A DNA stretch of 64,000 nucleotides from assembly GCA_023391005.1 (NCBI GenBank), contig JAEWBS010000112.1:13364-77363 (forward strand), written 5' to 3'. A program made the translations under genes and the position numbers. Positions within the stretch are counted from its first letter, which is position 1; each line of letters opens with the position of its first letter. The notes below the pieces were generated by a model. The model was not told the DNA's origin. It ran no database searches and saw only the letters and a list, made by a program, of their open reading frames with translations. Positions 35,335 to 44,075 of this stretch are shown in pieces. The stretch comes from Bacillota bacterium (GTDB lineage: Bacteria > Bacillota > Clostridia > Oscillospirales > Ruminococcaceae).

Positions 35335-36024
35335 ATGAATCATTATAAGCCACTGCCGGAGCTGATTGACTGCCAGCTTGTCGCGCGCGCGGCCAAATTT
35401 GGCACGGCCCAGCTCTGTGACGGCATGAAGGGCCTTGGCATAGAGCGGGACGGCTGTATGGATTATGACATTATGCCGATCGTTCCAAGCGTTAAAATGG
35501 TCGGCACAGCCTGTACGGTCGAAACGGAGGATGGCGATAATTTTCCGATTCATGTCGCTATCTACCAAGGCCGCCCCGGCTACGTGATGGTCATTGACGG
35601 CAAGGCCTGCTTTGATCGCGCCTATATGGGCGATCTGATGGGCGGCGCCGCCAAGGCGATCGGCCTTGAGGGCATCGTGGTGGATGGCTGTATCCGCGAC
35701 CGGATCGGTCTGACCGATATGGGGCTCAATATTTTTGCCCGCGGATTTATACAGCGCGGCCCCTCTAAAAAGGGACCCGGCAAAATTAATGAGCCGGTGC
35801 GCTGCGGTGGTATTACCGTCAACCCGGGCGACCTTGTGGTGGGGGACTGCGACGGCATAACGGTCGTTCCCCGTGACCGCATTGAAGAGGTTTTGGCGCT
35901 GGCCGAAAAGAAGGATGCCTACGAGCAGCAACGCCGCGAAGCCATAGCCGAGTATACCCGCTGCCGCGAGGCCGGGCTGCCGCTGCCGGACCTGACCCCC
36001 GACTGGGTCAAGGAAATGCTGTAG
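35335..36024 (+). CDS. RraA-family class II aldolase (4-hydroxy-4-methyl/4-carboxy-4-hydroxy-2-oxoadipate aldolase-like)
   Basis: The 229-residue protein has the RraA fold with the aldolase signature GDLMGGAAKAIGLEGIVVDG followed by CIRD, whose Arg and Asp bind pyruvate and the divalent metal, and the late block GDLVVGDCDGITVVPRD. It should split 4-hydroxy-4-carboxy-2-oxoadipate into pyruvate and oxaloacetate, or a close analogue. It pairs logically with the GalB-like hydratase at 29769. AAGGGAGAA precedes the ATG. True RraA regulators of RNase E are shorter and lack the extended N- and C-termini seen here. Confidence 0.83.
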   Translation: MNHYKPLPELIDCQLVARAAKFGTAQLCDGMKGLGIERDGCMDYDIMPIVPSVKMVGTACTVETEDGDNFPIHVAIYQGRPGYVMVIDGKACFDRAYMGDLMGGAAKAIGLEGIVVDGCIRDRIGLTDMGLNIFARGFIQRGPSKKGPGKINEPVRCGGITVNPGDLVVGDCDGITVVPRDRIEEVLALAEKKDAYEQQRREAIAEYTRCREAGLPLPDLTPDWVKEML

Positions 36025-36043
36025 GCTGCCAGTGTTTCTGACA

Positions 36044-36094
36044 ACGGTACATAAAAATCCCCCCGGCATAGCCGGGGGGATTTTTATGTACCGT
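36044..36094. terminator. Very strong bidirectional terminator
   Basis: A perfect stem of about 24 bp with an ATA loop includes AAAAATCCCCCCGGC and GCCGGGGGGATTTTT. It separates the tct/aldolase cluster (+) from kdpE (-). Confidence 0.92.
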
Positions 36095-36202
36095 ATATAA
36101 GCCATCGCTTCTGGCAGCGCACCAACCCGAAACGGCCCACCACCCCAAAAGCCTTTCCTGTTCATTCTGACCCACCTGTATCAAGGGGGTGTTTCAGTCT
36201 GT

Positions 36203-36910
36203 TTACTCACCCTCGACCATGCGGTATCCCACACCCACCTCGGTGAAAATATAACGGGGCTTCGCGGGGTTTTTCTCGAGCTTGCGGCGGATTTTAGCCA
36301 TATTGGCCCGCAGGTTTTGGGTATCGGCGCTGGCCTCGGGCCCCCAAATCTCACGGATGATAAAGTCGTAGGTCAACACTCTGCCTGCATACTGTGCCAG
36401 CAGACAGACGATTTTATATTCGCTTTGGGTCAGGTGAATATCCTCGCCCCCGGCCTGCACCAGCCGCTTTTCAAAATCAAGGGTCAAATCGCCCGCGCGG
36501 TACGCCTGCGTATACACCGGGCTGGGCTTTCCCTCATAGGCGTGCGCGTGCCGCAAAGCCGCGCGGATGCGCGCCAGTAGCTCTCCGCCGCCGAAGGGCT
36601 TGGTAATAAAATCGTCCGCGCCAGCATCCAGCACCTCGATTTTATCCCGTTCCCGCGTTCGGGCCGAGACGACCACAATCGGCAGCGCACCCCAGCGGCG
36701 GACCTTTCGGATAATCTCCAACCCGTCCATATCCGGCAGACCCAGATCTAAAATAATGAGATCGGGCCGATAGGCGTCGAGCATTTCGCAGGCTTCGCTG
36801 CCCGTATAGGCTCTTATCGCGTCGTAACCGTTAGCCGTCAACATCGTGCCGATGAGATAATTGATGCTGCGCTCATCCTCAATGACCATGATCTTTTCTT
36901 TGATTGCCAT
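36203..36910 (-). CDS. kdpE: KdpE-like OmpR-family response regulator
   Basis: The 235-residue protein has a receiver domain (EKIMVIEDERSINYLIG; phospho-Asp in LIILDLGLPDMDGLE; ITKPFGGGELLARIRAALRH) and a winged-helix output domain (LTQSEYKIVCLLAQYAGRVLTYDFIIREIWG; QNLRANMAKIRRKLE). The IRAALRHAH and NLRVNMANIRRKIE-like segments are characteristic of KdpE. ATG 36910 follows GGAGGG, 31 nt inside the end of the kinase gene. No kdpABC operon is nearby, so targets are unknown. Confidence 0.85.
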   Translation of the reverse strand: MAIKEKIMVIEDERSINYLIGTMLTANGYDAIRAYTGSEACEMLDAYRPDLIILDLGLPDMDGLEIIRKVRRWGALPIVVVSARTRERDKIEVLDAGADDFITKPFGGGELLARIRAALRHAHAYEGKPSPVYTQAYRAGDLTLDFEKRLVQAGGEDIHLTQSEYKIVCLLAQYAGRVLTYDFIIREIWGPEASADTQNLRANMAKIRRKLEKNPAKPRYIFTEVGVGYRMVEGE

Positions 36911-37997
36911 GAACCGTTCCCTCCATCGGCAGTGTGAACTCAAATTCAGCGCCTGCATCCGCCTTGTTGCGGGCCGATAAGACGCCGCCATGCACTTTAA
37001 TAATATCGCGGCAAACCAACAACCCGATACCCATGTTGCGTTTTTTATCTGCGCTGCTGGTGCTGGCCATCTCCATATAATCGGCGTCGAGCGTGTTCAT
37101 ACGCGCGGCCGAAATGCCGCTGCCGTTATCGCTGACCGCAAAGCGCACCCAATCATCTACCCGTTCCACCTGAATGCGCAGTTCGGTGCAGCCCCCGTGA
37201 ACCGCCGCGTTCTCCAACAGATTCCACAGCACCTGTTCAATCAGCATCGCGTCCATCGGCACCTCAAGCCAGCAATCCGGCACCTCCACCTCAATCGAGA
37301 CACGCGGAAAGCGGCTTTGGAATTTTTCCACTACCTCGCCAATGACCTCTTCGGGAACCTCGGGTGACTTTTGGATACGATAGGAGTTGCCGCCCACCCG
37401 GGTGATTGATAGCAGATTCTCGGCCATGCGCAGCATCCATTGCGCCTCGCTTTTGACGTTTTCAAGCAGCGTACGCTTCTCTTCGTCGCTTAGGCTGTCT
37501 TCGTTTTCGAGCGCCACGGTGGCGGAGCCTATAATCGAGGTCAGCGGCGTACGCAAATCATGCCCGACCGCCCGCAGCAGATTGGCGCGCAACCGTTCTT
37601 GCTCCGCCGCAATGCGCGTCTGCTCCTCCTCCTTAATCTGGCTGGTCAGCGTGCTGGTCACAATAGAGACGCTGAACATCGTGATAAAAGTCAGCGGATA
37701 GCCCGTCATATGGGTACTAAACCGGTAATAGGGGTGGATAAAGGCATAGTTAACCACGATAACCGATATAAAGCTGGCCAGCGTACCGTACAGATAGCCC
37801 GTTGTAAAGCGCGATACAATCAGCACGCCCAGCACATAAATGAGGGAGGCGTGGCTTTCGTTGGCGCCGATGGGCTGCAGCAGCAGGCTCAAATCTAACG
37901 CGGCGGCCATCGTGACAATCAGCACGACGCTGTCTTGCCATTTAACCGAAAAGATAGGATGGCGTTTTCGTCTTGCCGACCGCAGCTTTTTGTCCAT
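36879..37997 (-). CDS. KdpD-like sensor kinase lacking the N-terminal KdpD/USP domains
   Basis: The 372-residue protein starts with the four-helix DUF4118 membrane domain of KdpD (SLIYVLGVLIVSRFTTGYLYG, NYAFIHPYYRF) and continues into a HisKA/HATPase core (RAVGHDLRTPLTSIIGSATV; NLLENAAVHGG; MGIGLLVCRDIIKVHGG). Full KdpD is about 900 residues; the Walker-containing KdpD and universal-stress domains are missing. The start codon leaves no room for them, so this is a natural short form rather than a frameshift. ATG 37997 is preceded by GGGGGA. Confidence 0.85.
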   Translation of the reverse strand: MDKKLRSARRKRHPIFSVKWQDSVVLIVTMAAALDLSLLLQPIGANESHASLIYVLGVLIVSRFTTGYLYGTLASFISVIVVNYAFIHPYYRFSTHMTGYPLTFITMFSVSIVTSTLTSQIKEEEQTRIAAEQERLRANLLRAVGHDLRTPLTSIIGSATVALENEDSLSDEEKRTLLENVKSEAQWMLRMAENLLSITRVGGNSYRIQKSPEVPEEVIGEVVEKFQSRFPRVSIEVEVPDCWLEVPMDAMLIEQVLWNLLENAAVHGGCTELRIQVERVDDWVRFAVSDNGSGISAARMNTLDADYMEMASTSSADKKRNMGIGLLVCRDIIKVHGGVLSARNKADAGAEFEFTLPMEGTVHGNQRKDHGH

Positions 37998-38090
37998 ATG
38001 GATTGATCCCCCGCGCACATCTTTACTTGCTATCAGTATAACATGGCCTCCGCCCCCTTTCAAGAAAAAGGGGAGATTGGGTAAGCATAA

Positions 38091-38133
38091 AAAAGCGACC
38101 CGTTGCCACTTTTGCCCGCAACGGATCGCTTTT
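38091..38133 (-). terminator. Terminator of the formamidase operon
   Basis: Minus strand AAAAGCGATCCGTTGC pairs with GCAACGGGTCGCTTTT (one G-U or mismatch pair) and is followed by TTATGC. It ends 16 nt after the formamidase stop. Confidence 0.8.
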
Positions 38134-38148
38134 ATTTGTACATATAGC

Positions 38149-39042
38149 CTATAAAGTTCTAACACCGGTATTAAATTTGGGACAATGCGCCCGCACCGTA
38201 CACAGGTCGTTGACCACCTGACTGATCTGGATATCGCAGGTGGCGCTGACCAGCCGGTACGCGTCGGGGAAATTCAGACCCAGCTTGCGTTCTAAAAATT
38301 CGGTGACATCGGCGACGGCGATTTTGGTTGCCTCTTCGAGCGTGGGAGCGGAAGCCAGAAAATAGAGGCCTTCGGCCGTTTCCACAACGGGCCGTTGGAC
38401 GGTGCGGGTGCGGTCAACCGTGGTTTTGATGCAGATGCGGCCCGCTGTTTCAATGCCGGTTCCGCTGAGCTCACCGTCGCCCATGCAGGCGTGCAAATCT
38501 CCCACTGCCAACCCCGCGCCTTCTACCTGTACCGGCAGATAAACCCTTGACCCGGCCTTGATCATTTTTGTATCGAGGTTCGCGCCATGATCTCCGGGAA
38601 CGGCACAGTGAACGCGCAGACCCGGCGCGGGCGCCACACCGCACACCCCGACCATCGGTGTCAGCGGCAGGTAAATCGACTCTGAGAAATAAGCAAAGCC
38701 GTCACGGATCGGAATAATCTTGGTATCAGGTTCGGTGATTCGGTCGCCGAGCACCCCCAGCCCCTTTGAGGTGACCATAACGCCGTGGTCGGCTAATTCA
38801 ATCGCGATAATGTCAACGCATAGCATATCGCCGGGCTGCGCACCCTCGATGGCGATTGGACCGACCGAGCAGTCCATAATCGAGATGTCAATATCGGGGC
38901 GCTTGACCGAAGCATCGGTAATCTGCCCGCTGTAGCAGTCGTCGGTTTCGACCCAAAAGGTTTCGCCGTCCCGCACATGATACTGCGCGGGATTATCACC
39001 GGAAAAGTGGAAAATGACCTGATCCTTTGGAATAACACGCAT
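38149..39042 (-). CDS. Acetamidase/formamidase family protein
   Basis: The 297-residue protein is of the FmdA/AmdA family: IPKDQVIFHFSGDNPA near the start, IAIEGAQPGDMLCVDI and VGVCGVAPAP in the middle, and GDLHACMGDGELSGTGIE as the most conserved block. Members hydrolyse formamide, acetamide or other small amides to ammonia and the acid in the cytoplasm. It is downstream of an amino-acid permease in the same direction (18 nt gap), so the amide may derive from, or enter by, that transporter. AAGGGAG precedes the ATG. Confidence 0.87.
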   Translation of the reverse strand: MRVIPKDQVIFHFSGDNPAQYHVRDGETFWVETDDCYSGQITDASVKRPDIDISIMDCSVGPIAIEGAQPGDMLCVDIIAIELADHGVMVTSKGLGVLGDRITEPDTKIIPIRDGFAYFSESIYLPLTPMVGVCGVAPAPGLRVHCAVPGDHGANLDTKMIKAGSRVYLPVQVEGAGLAVGDLHACMGDGELSGTGIETAGRICIKTTVDRTRTVQRPVVETAEGLYFLASAPTLEEATKIAVADVTEFLERKLGLNFPDAYRLVSATCDIQISQVVNDLCTVRAHCPKFNTGVRTL

Positions 39043-39060
39043 GACCTTATCTCCCTTCTG

Positions 39061-40293
39061 TTACCATGCAGACGGCAATATACCGGCCAAATTAAATAGG
39101 GCATAGACCGCCGCCGCGCAAAAGAGCGTGATAATAACCGCCTGCATGCCCTTCGAGGCATACCATCCGCATTTCCAGGAGGGCTCCATGTCGCCGTTTT
39201 TACGCGCGCTGTTAAGCATCAGGGCCGGCAAAATCGACATGATGACGCCGCCGAAGGTACCCGCGAGATAGATTGCGTCGACAAAGCTGACAAGCCCGCT
39301 ATAAGCCAAAGCAAAGGGCGGCAGCGCCACGCACGCAATGGCGGTCACACGGGTTTTGGGGTCGTCCTCGCTTTTAAACTTAAACATATCCACAATGTTA
39401 GTCAGCATTGAGCCGCCCACCGCCCAGTAGGAGGTCATCATCGCACACAATGCAAACAGATTGGCCGCGAAGAACGCCCAAGTGCCAAGGGCCTGCCCCC
39501 AAGCCAGAGTCGCCACCTCGGTAACACTATCCGGCCCGGTCAGCGAAATGACCGCCAAAGGAACAAGTGCCAATAAGATGCCGGTGATCAGCATGCCGAT
39601 TGTAATGGCCTTGGGCAATGCCTTTGCATCATGGCGTAGTCCGCGTGCCAGCTCGGGTACCGCATATTGCGCAATGTAACAGAAGATAGCCACATTAAAG
39701 ACCGGCACCGCATAGATCCAGTTGCTGTAAATAGCCCGGCTGACCTCCGCCTTGCCCGACAGAAAGGAGAAGCCGATGATGATGGTCAATAAAACGATCA
39801 TACCGCTGCTAATAAACTTTTCGGCAACGCCGGTCGCTTTAAGGCCAAACCAGACCACAACGACGGCCGGAATCGTAAACAGCAGGCTGCCGATAGGGCG
39901 CGATACCCCCAAGATCTGTGAAAGGATGTTACCGCTACCGTTTGTATAGGCGATCATACAGCCGATGGAATTGGCGCAGACCGATATAAAAACCAGAACC
40001 GAGCCCGCTTTGCCGACATATTTTTCCGCAAGGCCAGGCAGCTGCATGGTTTTTCTGGTGCGCAGCGTCGTTTCTGCAACATAGAGCATCGAAACGGTGG
40101 TAAACACACCGGCCATAATCAGCCAGAGCAGCAGAATCGGCCAGCCCGCCTTGCGGATGGAGTAAGCAAGGCCCAAAATACCCGACCCGATATTGGCCCC
40201 CACAATGATTAACGCCGCTTCCCAAAAAGTTAACCTTTTAACACTGAGTGCGCCTTCTTCGGTTATGACGACATTGCCGCTTGATTCATTCAT
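39061..40293 (-). CDS. Amino-acid permease of the aromatic/hydroxy amino acid (HAAAP) type
   Basis: The 410-residue protein has 11 hydrophobic segments. The start LTFWEAALIIVGANIGSGILGLAYSI is the unwound TM1 motif of the APC superfamily, and the family resembles tryptophan/tyrosine and serine permeases (proton symport). It lies between its own promoter (40339-40367) and the formamidase gene. Its substrate may be an amino acid or amino-acid amide; sequence alone does not decide. Confidence 0.85.
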   Translation of the reverse strand: MNESSGNVVITEEGALSVKRLTFWEAALIIVGANIGSGILGLAYSIRKAGWPILLLWLIMAGVFTTVSMLYVAETTLRTRKTMQLPGLAEKYVGKAGSVLVFISVCANSIGCMIAYTNGSGNILSQILGVSRPIGSLLFTIPAVVVVWFGLKATGVAEKFISSGMIVLLTIIIGFSFLSGKAEVSRAIYSNWIYAVPVFNVAIFCYIAQYAVPELARGLRHDAKALPKAITIGMLITGILLALVPLAVISLTGPDSVTEVATLAWGQALGTWAFFAANLFALCAMMTSYWAVGGSMLTNIVDMFKFKSEDDPKTRVTAIACVALPPFALAYSGLVSFVDAIYLAGTFGGVIMSILPALMLNSARKNGDMEPSWKCGWYASKGMQAVIITLFCAAAVYALFNLAGILPSAW

Positions 40294-40338
40294 ATTGAAC
40301 GCTCCTCTTTATCAAATTTTGGCACTGAGATTTCTTTC

Positions 40339-40367
40339 ATTATAGTGAATATAAAATAACAATTCAA
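40339..40367 (-). promoter_or_regulatory. Sigma-A promoter of the permease-formamidase operon
   Basis: Minus strand TTGAAT (40367-40362), 17-nt spacer, TATAAT (40344-40339), about 45 nt before the permease start. Confidence 0.7.
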
Positions 40368-40835
40368 TTGATTTTATTAACAACTTAAAAACTTATAATT
40401 GCACAATTGCAACAATATCGCAACATTAACATCTTTTATAGTTAATATAGCAACATAATCAGATGAAGTTCGAATGATTCTTCATATGCTGATTCAAACA
40501 GCATTATGCAATTTTTGTAAATATATATTTCACAACGGCGCTGCCAGCAATTATCATTCGTGATGTGCTAAAAGTCCAACGTGTTTCACTTTCCCATCAT
40601 CCCGACAACTGTCTCATAGGTCACAGGTGCTATGTTGGAAGCCCGCCGCACTTTTCGGCAAAACGCCACCGGTTTACCGCTCCATGCAGCAGCGCCCGGG
40701 AAACAAAAACCCCCAATCGCAGATTCCATGCTACGATTGGAGGCTTTCTAATCTCTAATTATGTCTGGGGCTGCCCACGCATATCCCCGTTGCGAGCTGT
40801 TCTCTATGATCGCCGATGATACGCCTGCAGACAGG
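40368..40835. other. Intergenic region, no gene supported
   Basis: The AT-rich left part (to about 40545) holds several GCAA-rich short repeats (ATTGCA and TCGCAACA) that could be regulator sites. The right part contains the terminator at 40705-40743. Short open frames on the plus strand lack ribosome-binding sites. Confidence 0.45.
40705..40743 (-). terminator. Terminator downstream of the unknown/FAH gene pair
   Basis: Minus strand CCTCCAATCG pairs with CGATTGGGGG (one mismatch) and is followed by TTTTTG. Confidence 0.75.
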
Positions 40836-41693
40836 TTATTGGGCGATGCCCAGTTTCTTCATCCAGTCAGGCAGCTCCTCAGACTTGAGACCGTTATAGC
40901 GGCAGCGCACATAGCGACAGTCGGCACAAATCCCCTTGTTACCGTTGACCGGCGGCTCACCCTTGATCTCCTCTTCAAGGAACGCAACCAGTGCGCGAAC
41001 CGGCGCTTCGTCTCCTTCAACAGCAAGGGTGACGGCGCCCTCGTTGCCGCCGACACCGCCGCAGCAGACCAAAACGCCCGAAAGGTCAAACAGCAGCTCG
41101 ATGGCCTTGAGCTCGGTAACGACGATGGCATTTGACAGGCAGTACATGCCAAAATCGGCCCCCATCGAAATATCAATGCTGCGCGCGCCCACCGCCCGAC
41201 AGGACTCGGGTACCGAGGGCACCAGCTTTTCAAGCCCCACCGGCGCAATATATTTAAGTCCGTTGGAGGTGACCGGCCCGATCACACGGGGGATGGTGCC
41301 GCCGTCGAAGCCCGCGGTAACCACGCCGACATTGCCCTGCATGTCAACGGCGTTGGCCCCTTTAATGACGATCGTCTCGGCGTGAAAATCGCAAAGCGCG
41401 TCGTTGAGCGCTTTATCCGACGGCTCACCCTTATAAAAAACGTTCGGATAACTCTTGCGGCTGGCGGGATGCGTGACACAGAGCAGGCCGTCGGTACTCA
41501 GGCCCACCGTACATTGGGCGGGCTCTATGCCGTCGCGGCCCAGCATCTCCTGCGCGATAAAGGCGTTGGTTGTGCCTCCGGCCAGCAGCACATAGGCCGA
41601 TTCCCATGCCTTTTTAAATTCGGGCATCTGCACCACCGCCTTGGCAATCAGCCGCCGCGATTCGGCGGACGTCAGCGTAAATACAGTTTTCAT
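40836..41693 (-). CDS. Conserved-looking protein of unknown function with a C-terminal Cys cluster
   Basis: The 285-residue soluble protein shows alternating alpha/beta sequence with several glycine-rich turns (LLAGGTTNAFIAQEML, VIKGANAVDMQGNVGV, TAGFDGGTIPRVIGP, VLVCCGGVGGNEGAV), suggesting a Rossmann-like or CoA-transferase/isomerase-like fold. The C-terminus has CADCRYVRCRYNG, a possible metal or Fe-S site. I do not recognise the family. It is 18 nt after the FAH-family gene and shares its transcript, so it probably acts on the same metabolite. AAGGAGG precedes the ATG. Confidence 0.7.
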   Translation of the reverse strand: MKTVFTLTSAESRRLIAKAVVQMPEFKKAWESAYVLLAGGTTNAFIAQEMLGRDGIEPAQCTVGLSTDGLLCVTHPASRKSYPNVFYKGEPSDKALNDALCDFHAETIVIKGANAVDMQGNVGVVTAGFDGGTIPRVIGPVTSNGLKYIAPVGLEKLVPSVPESCRAVGARSIDISMGADFGMYCLSNAIVVTELKAIELLFDLSGVLVCCGGVGGNEGAVTLAVEGDEAPVRALVAFLEEEIKGEPPVNGNKGICADCRYVRCRYNGLKSEELPDWMKKLGIAQ

Positions 41694-41711
41694 CTCATAA
41701 ACCTCCTTATA

Positions 41712-42620
41712 TTACTGCTTTTCGGGATGAAGCTTCAGATCGACAACAGGGTTTACGAGCGGCGCCATCTCAAAGCCGTTCGGGCCAAAAATCCGGCATT
41801 CGGCCACATCGCCGTCCTGAATATGAAAAGCGCGGGGCGTGCCGGTCGAAAGAATATCGCCGGGCAGCCAGCCCTGCATGTGGGACACAAGGCTGACCAG
41901 ACGGGCGGGCTTATGCGTCATGTTGCGAACGACGTTTTTAGCATGTACTTCTCCGTTGTGAACCGACTGCACCTCAAGCGCCAGCACATCCTCAACCTCA
42001 TCGGGGGTGACGAGCTGCGGGCCAAAGCTGAAAAAGGTGTCAAAGCCCTTGACCAGCGTGAGGAAGCGCGGGTTCAGCCGCAAAATTGATTCCTCGGTCA
42101 TATCGAGTATCGTGGTATAGCCGACAATATAATCCATCCAGTCCTCTTCCGCAATGAATTTGCAGGCCTTGCCGAGAATAATGCCCAACTCGCCCTCAGC
42201 CGTCGATTTCTGCGCCTCGGGCAGCGCCGGAATTTTAATATCGTCGCCGGGGCCAACGATACAGGAGGCGGGCTTATAAAAGCTGCCGGGAAAGCCAACC
42301 GGCGCGTTCTCGCCCAGGTCACCGGCATGGTCGACATAATTAAGGCCGATGCCGAAAATACGCGGCGGGTTACGATAAAGCGGGCCATAGACGACCGCGT
42401 CAAACGGCACGATGCCGGGAAGATGTTCCAGCTCAGCCTTGCCGCCCGCATTATACCAAGCGGTCAGGCCGGGGATTTGGTCTGCGCAGATCAGCGCATA
42501 CATCTCGGTTTTCCAAGCGGTGCCCTTGGCGGCGTTGAGCGCGGCGATCGGGAATACGCCACCAGCGGTGACAATACCGGCAATCTCCGCGCCATTTTGC
42601 CGGATGGTTGCAAGTCTCAT
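41712..42620 (-). CDS. Fumarylacetoacetate hydrolase (FAH) family protein
   Basis: The 302-residue protein has the FAH catalytic domain: IFGIGLNYVDHAGD, FPGSFYKPASCIVGPGDD and the metal-binding AEGELGIILGKACK. VGYTTILDMTEES and LSTGTPRA follow. Family reactions include C-C hydrolysis of acylpyruvates, hydration or isomerisation of oxo acids, and decarboxylation of oxaloacetate. It is the first gene of the minus-strand pair, divergent from a LysR regulator. Which reaction applies cannot be told; in an anaerobe an oxo-acid hydratase or decarboxylase role is likelier than aromatic ring-cleavage chemistry. Confidence 0.87.
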   Translation of the reverse strand: MRLATIRQNGAEIAGIVTAGGVFPIAALNAAKGTAWKTEMYALICADQIPGLTAWYNAGGKAELEHLPGIVPFDAVVYGPLYRNPPRIFGIGLNYVDHAGDLGENAPVGFPGSFYKPASCIVGPGDDIKIPALPEAQKSTAEGELGIILGKACKFIAEEDWMDYIVGYTTILDMTEESILRLNPRFLTLVKGFDTFFSFGPQLVTPDEVEDVLALEVQSVHNGEVHAKNVVRNMTHKPARLVSLVSHMQGWLPGDILSTGTPRAFHIQDGDVAECRIFGPNGFEMAPLVNPVVDLKLHPEKQ

Positions 42621-42912
42621 GGGCGATCTCTCCTTTTTACAGCTTAAAATTCAATGATCAGGCTACCACGTTGCCGCTTAAAGGCAGTGCCTTTTTATGT
42701 CGCAATGGCCGTGTAGCCACTTTAGGCGGCGTTTAGCGCCGCCTGTTCTTTTATTAACGTTATCATGATTTGGGGGCTTTGTAAAGGAGGGCTTTTCCTA
42801 TTATACTATAATCTAACGCCTATATATTAAACACTATAAAATCCTGCATCCCTAGCATTAAAAGAATCTCACATCTGATCTTGGGGCAACGCGCGCAATT
42901 TATTCCTGTCAT
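42621..42912. other. Divergent region between the FAH operon and lysR, with two hairpins
   Basis: Two terminator-like hairpins lie in the FAH leader: AAAGGCA-G-TGCCTTT at 42680-42694, followed by TT, and GGCGGCG-TTTAG-CGCCGCC at 42725-42743, followed by TGTTCTTTT. Both have their T-tracts on the plus strand although no plus-strand gene precedes them. They might end a short plus-strand transcript antisense to the FAH leader. No coding sequence is supportable. Confidence 0.45.
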
Positions 42913-42941
42913 TTGACAATAGGCATATTCCTATGTATTCT
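42913..42941 (+). promoter_or_regulatory. Sigma-A promoter of the lysR gene
   Basis: TTGACA (42913-42918), 17-nt spacer containing an ATAGG...CCTAT dyad, TATTCT (42936-42941), about 48 nt before the start codon. Confidence 0.65.
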
Positions 42942-42988
42942 AGTTAAAAGCGGCGTGGATCGCCGTCTGAAAGGGCAGGTGCCGCCAC

Positions 42989-43936
42989 ATGTTTGTCAAT
43001 CGAAATCCCGACTATTTTCTCACGGTGGCGCGGGAGCGCAACATCTCTCGCGCGGCTGAAAAACTGTTTATTTCGCAGCCCTCGCTTAGCCAGCATATCG
43101 CGAAGCTCGAGGAGTCACTGGAAACCAAACTCTTCGACCGCTCTCAAAATCCACTGGCATTGACGCCGAGCGGACAGATGTACCGAAGCTATCTCGAGAA
43201 CAGCAATCATCTCTACCAAAAGTTTCAATCGGGGCTTAGCAGCTTGAATTCCCCGCGCAGCCAGACCGTAAGCCTCGGGCTCGGAACCTGGCGCGGCTCG
43301 ATTCTATTGCCACAAATTTTGCCCGACTTTTTGCGTGCGCATCCGCACGCTCAGGTCAATCTCCACGAATATCCGATCAGCGCGCTCTATGGCCTGCTGC
43401 AGGACGGAACGGCCGATTTCGCCGTCATGAACACCTCGGCAACCGGCGCGCCCGACGCTTTTGTCACCGAAACGATCAGCTATGAGCGCATTCTTTTAGT
43501 GATGCGCCGTGATAATCCGGCGGCACAAGCCTTTATTGGCATGCACGCCGAGGGCCTGCCGCTGGATTTAAAGCTGCTTGAAACCCAACGGTTTATAGCG
43601 TTAAACCAGACGTTGACGGTTGGACGGCACGTTAGCAATTTTTTAGAAAAGAATCTGCTGGTCTTTTCTGAGCGGCTCAATACCACCAATAATCACACCG
43701 CACTGCAGCTCGCCGCCGCAGGGGTGGGCTTTTGTTTTCTGGTTGAGACCGGTGTTAAGGACGCCGCAAACTATCCGGGTTTGATTTTTTTCGATACCCG
43801 CTCGGCCGATCTTAATATCCCGCTGTCGTTCTGCTACAAAATGAACACCTATCTGACACCGCTTGCCCAAGCGCTGATGGATGTGATCAGAACCTACTAC
43901 CAGAATTGGGAAACGACCGATTTAACGCTTTTATAA
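42989..43936 (+). CDS. LysR-family transcriptional regulator
   Basis: The 315-residue LTTR has an N-terminal winged HTH (FLTVARERNISRAAEKLFISQPSLSQHIAKLEESLETKLFDR) and a periplasmic-binding-like effector domain (SLGLGTWRGSILLPQILPDF onward). It is divergent from the FAH/unknown operon and so is its likely regulator, with some small organic acid as co-inducer. The dyad in its own -35/-10 spacer suggests autoregulation. Confidence 0.9.
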   Translation: MFVNRNPDYFLTVARERNISRAAEKLFISQPSLSQHIAKLEESLETKLFDRSQNPLALTPSGQMYRSYLENSNHLYQKFQSGLSSLNSPRSQTVSLGLGTWRGSILLPQILPDFLRAHPHAQVNLHEYPISALYGLLQDGTADFAVMNTSATGAPDAFVTETISYERILLVMRRDNPAAQAFIGMHAEGLPLDLKLLETQRFIALNQTLTVGRHVSNFLEKNLLVFSERLNTTNNHTALQLAAAGVGFCFLVETGVKDAANYPGLIFFDTRSADLNIPLSFCYKMNTYLTPLAQALMDVIRTYYQNWETTDLTLL

Positions 43937-44001
43937 CGCTTAAACTGGGTATGCCTTTCGGGTGGTATCCCAGACAGCGCCCCGAACGCCATCCAACTGC
44001 A

Positions 44002-44044
44002 AAAGGCTCGGACGACTTTCTCAAGGAAATTCGTCCGAGCCTTT
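44002..44044. terminator. Bidirectional terminator
   Basis: AAAGGCTCGGACGA pairs with TCGTCCGAGCCTTT (14 bp, 15-nt loop) between lysR (+) and vanZ-like (-). Confidence 0.82.
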
Positions 44045-44075
44045 ATGATTCTCTGGATGCGTTTGGGCGCTGCCG

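Noticed and set aside
35254..36165. 303-codon minus-strand frame
   Set aside because: It runs through the terminator at 36044-36094 and lies opposite the RraA-family aldolase.
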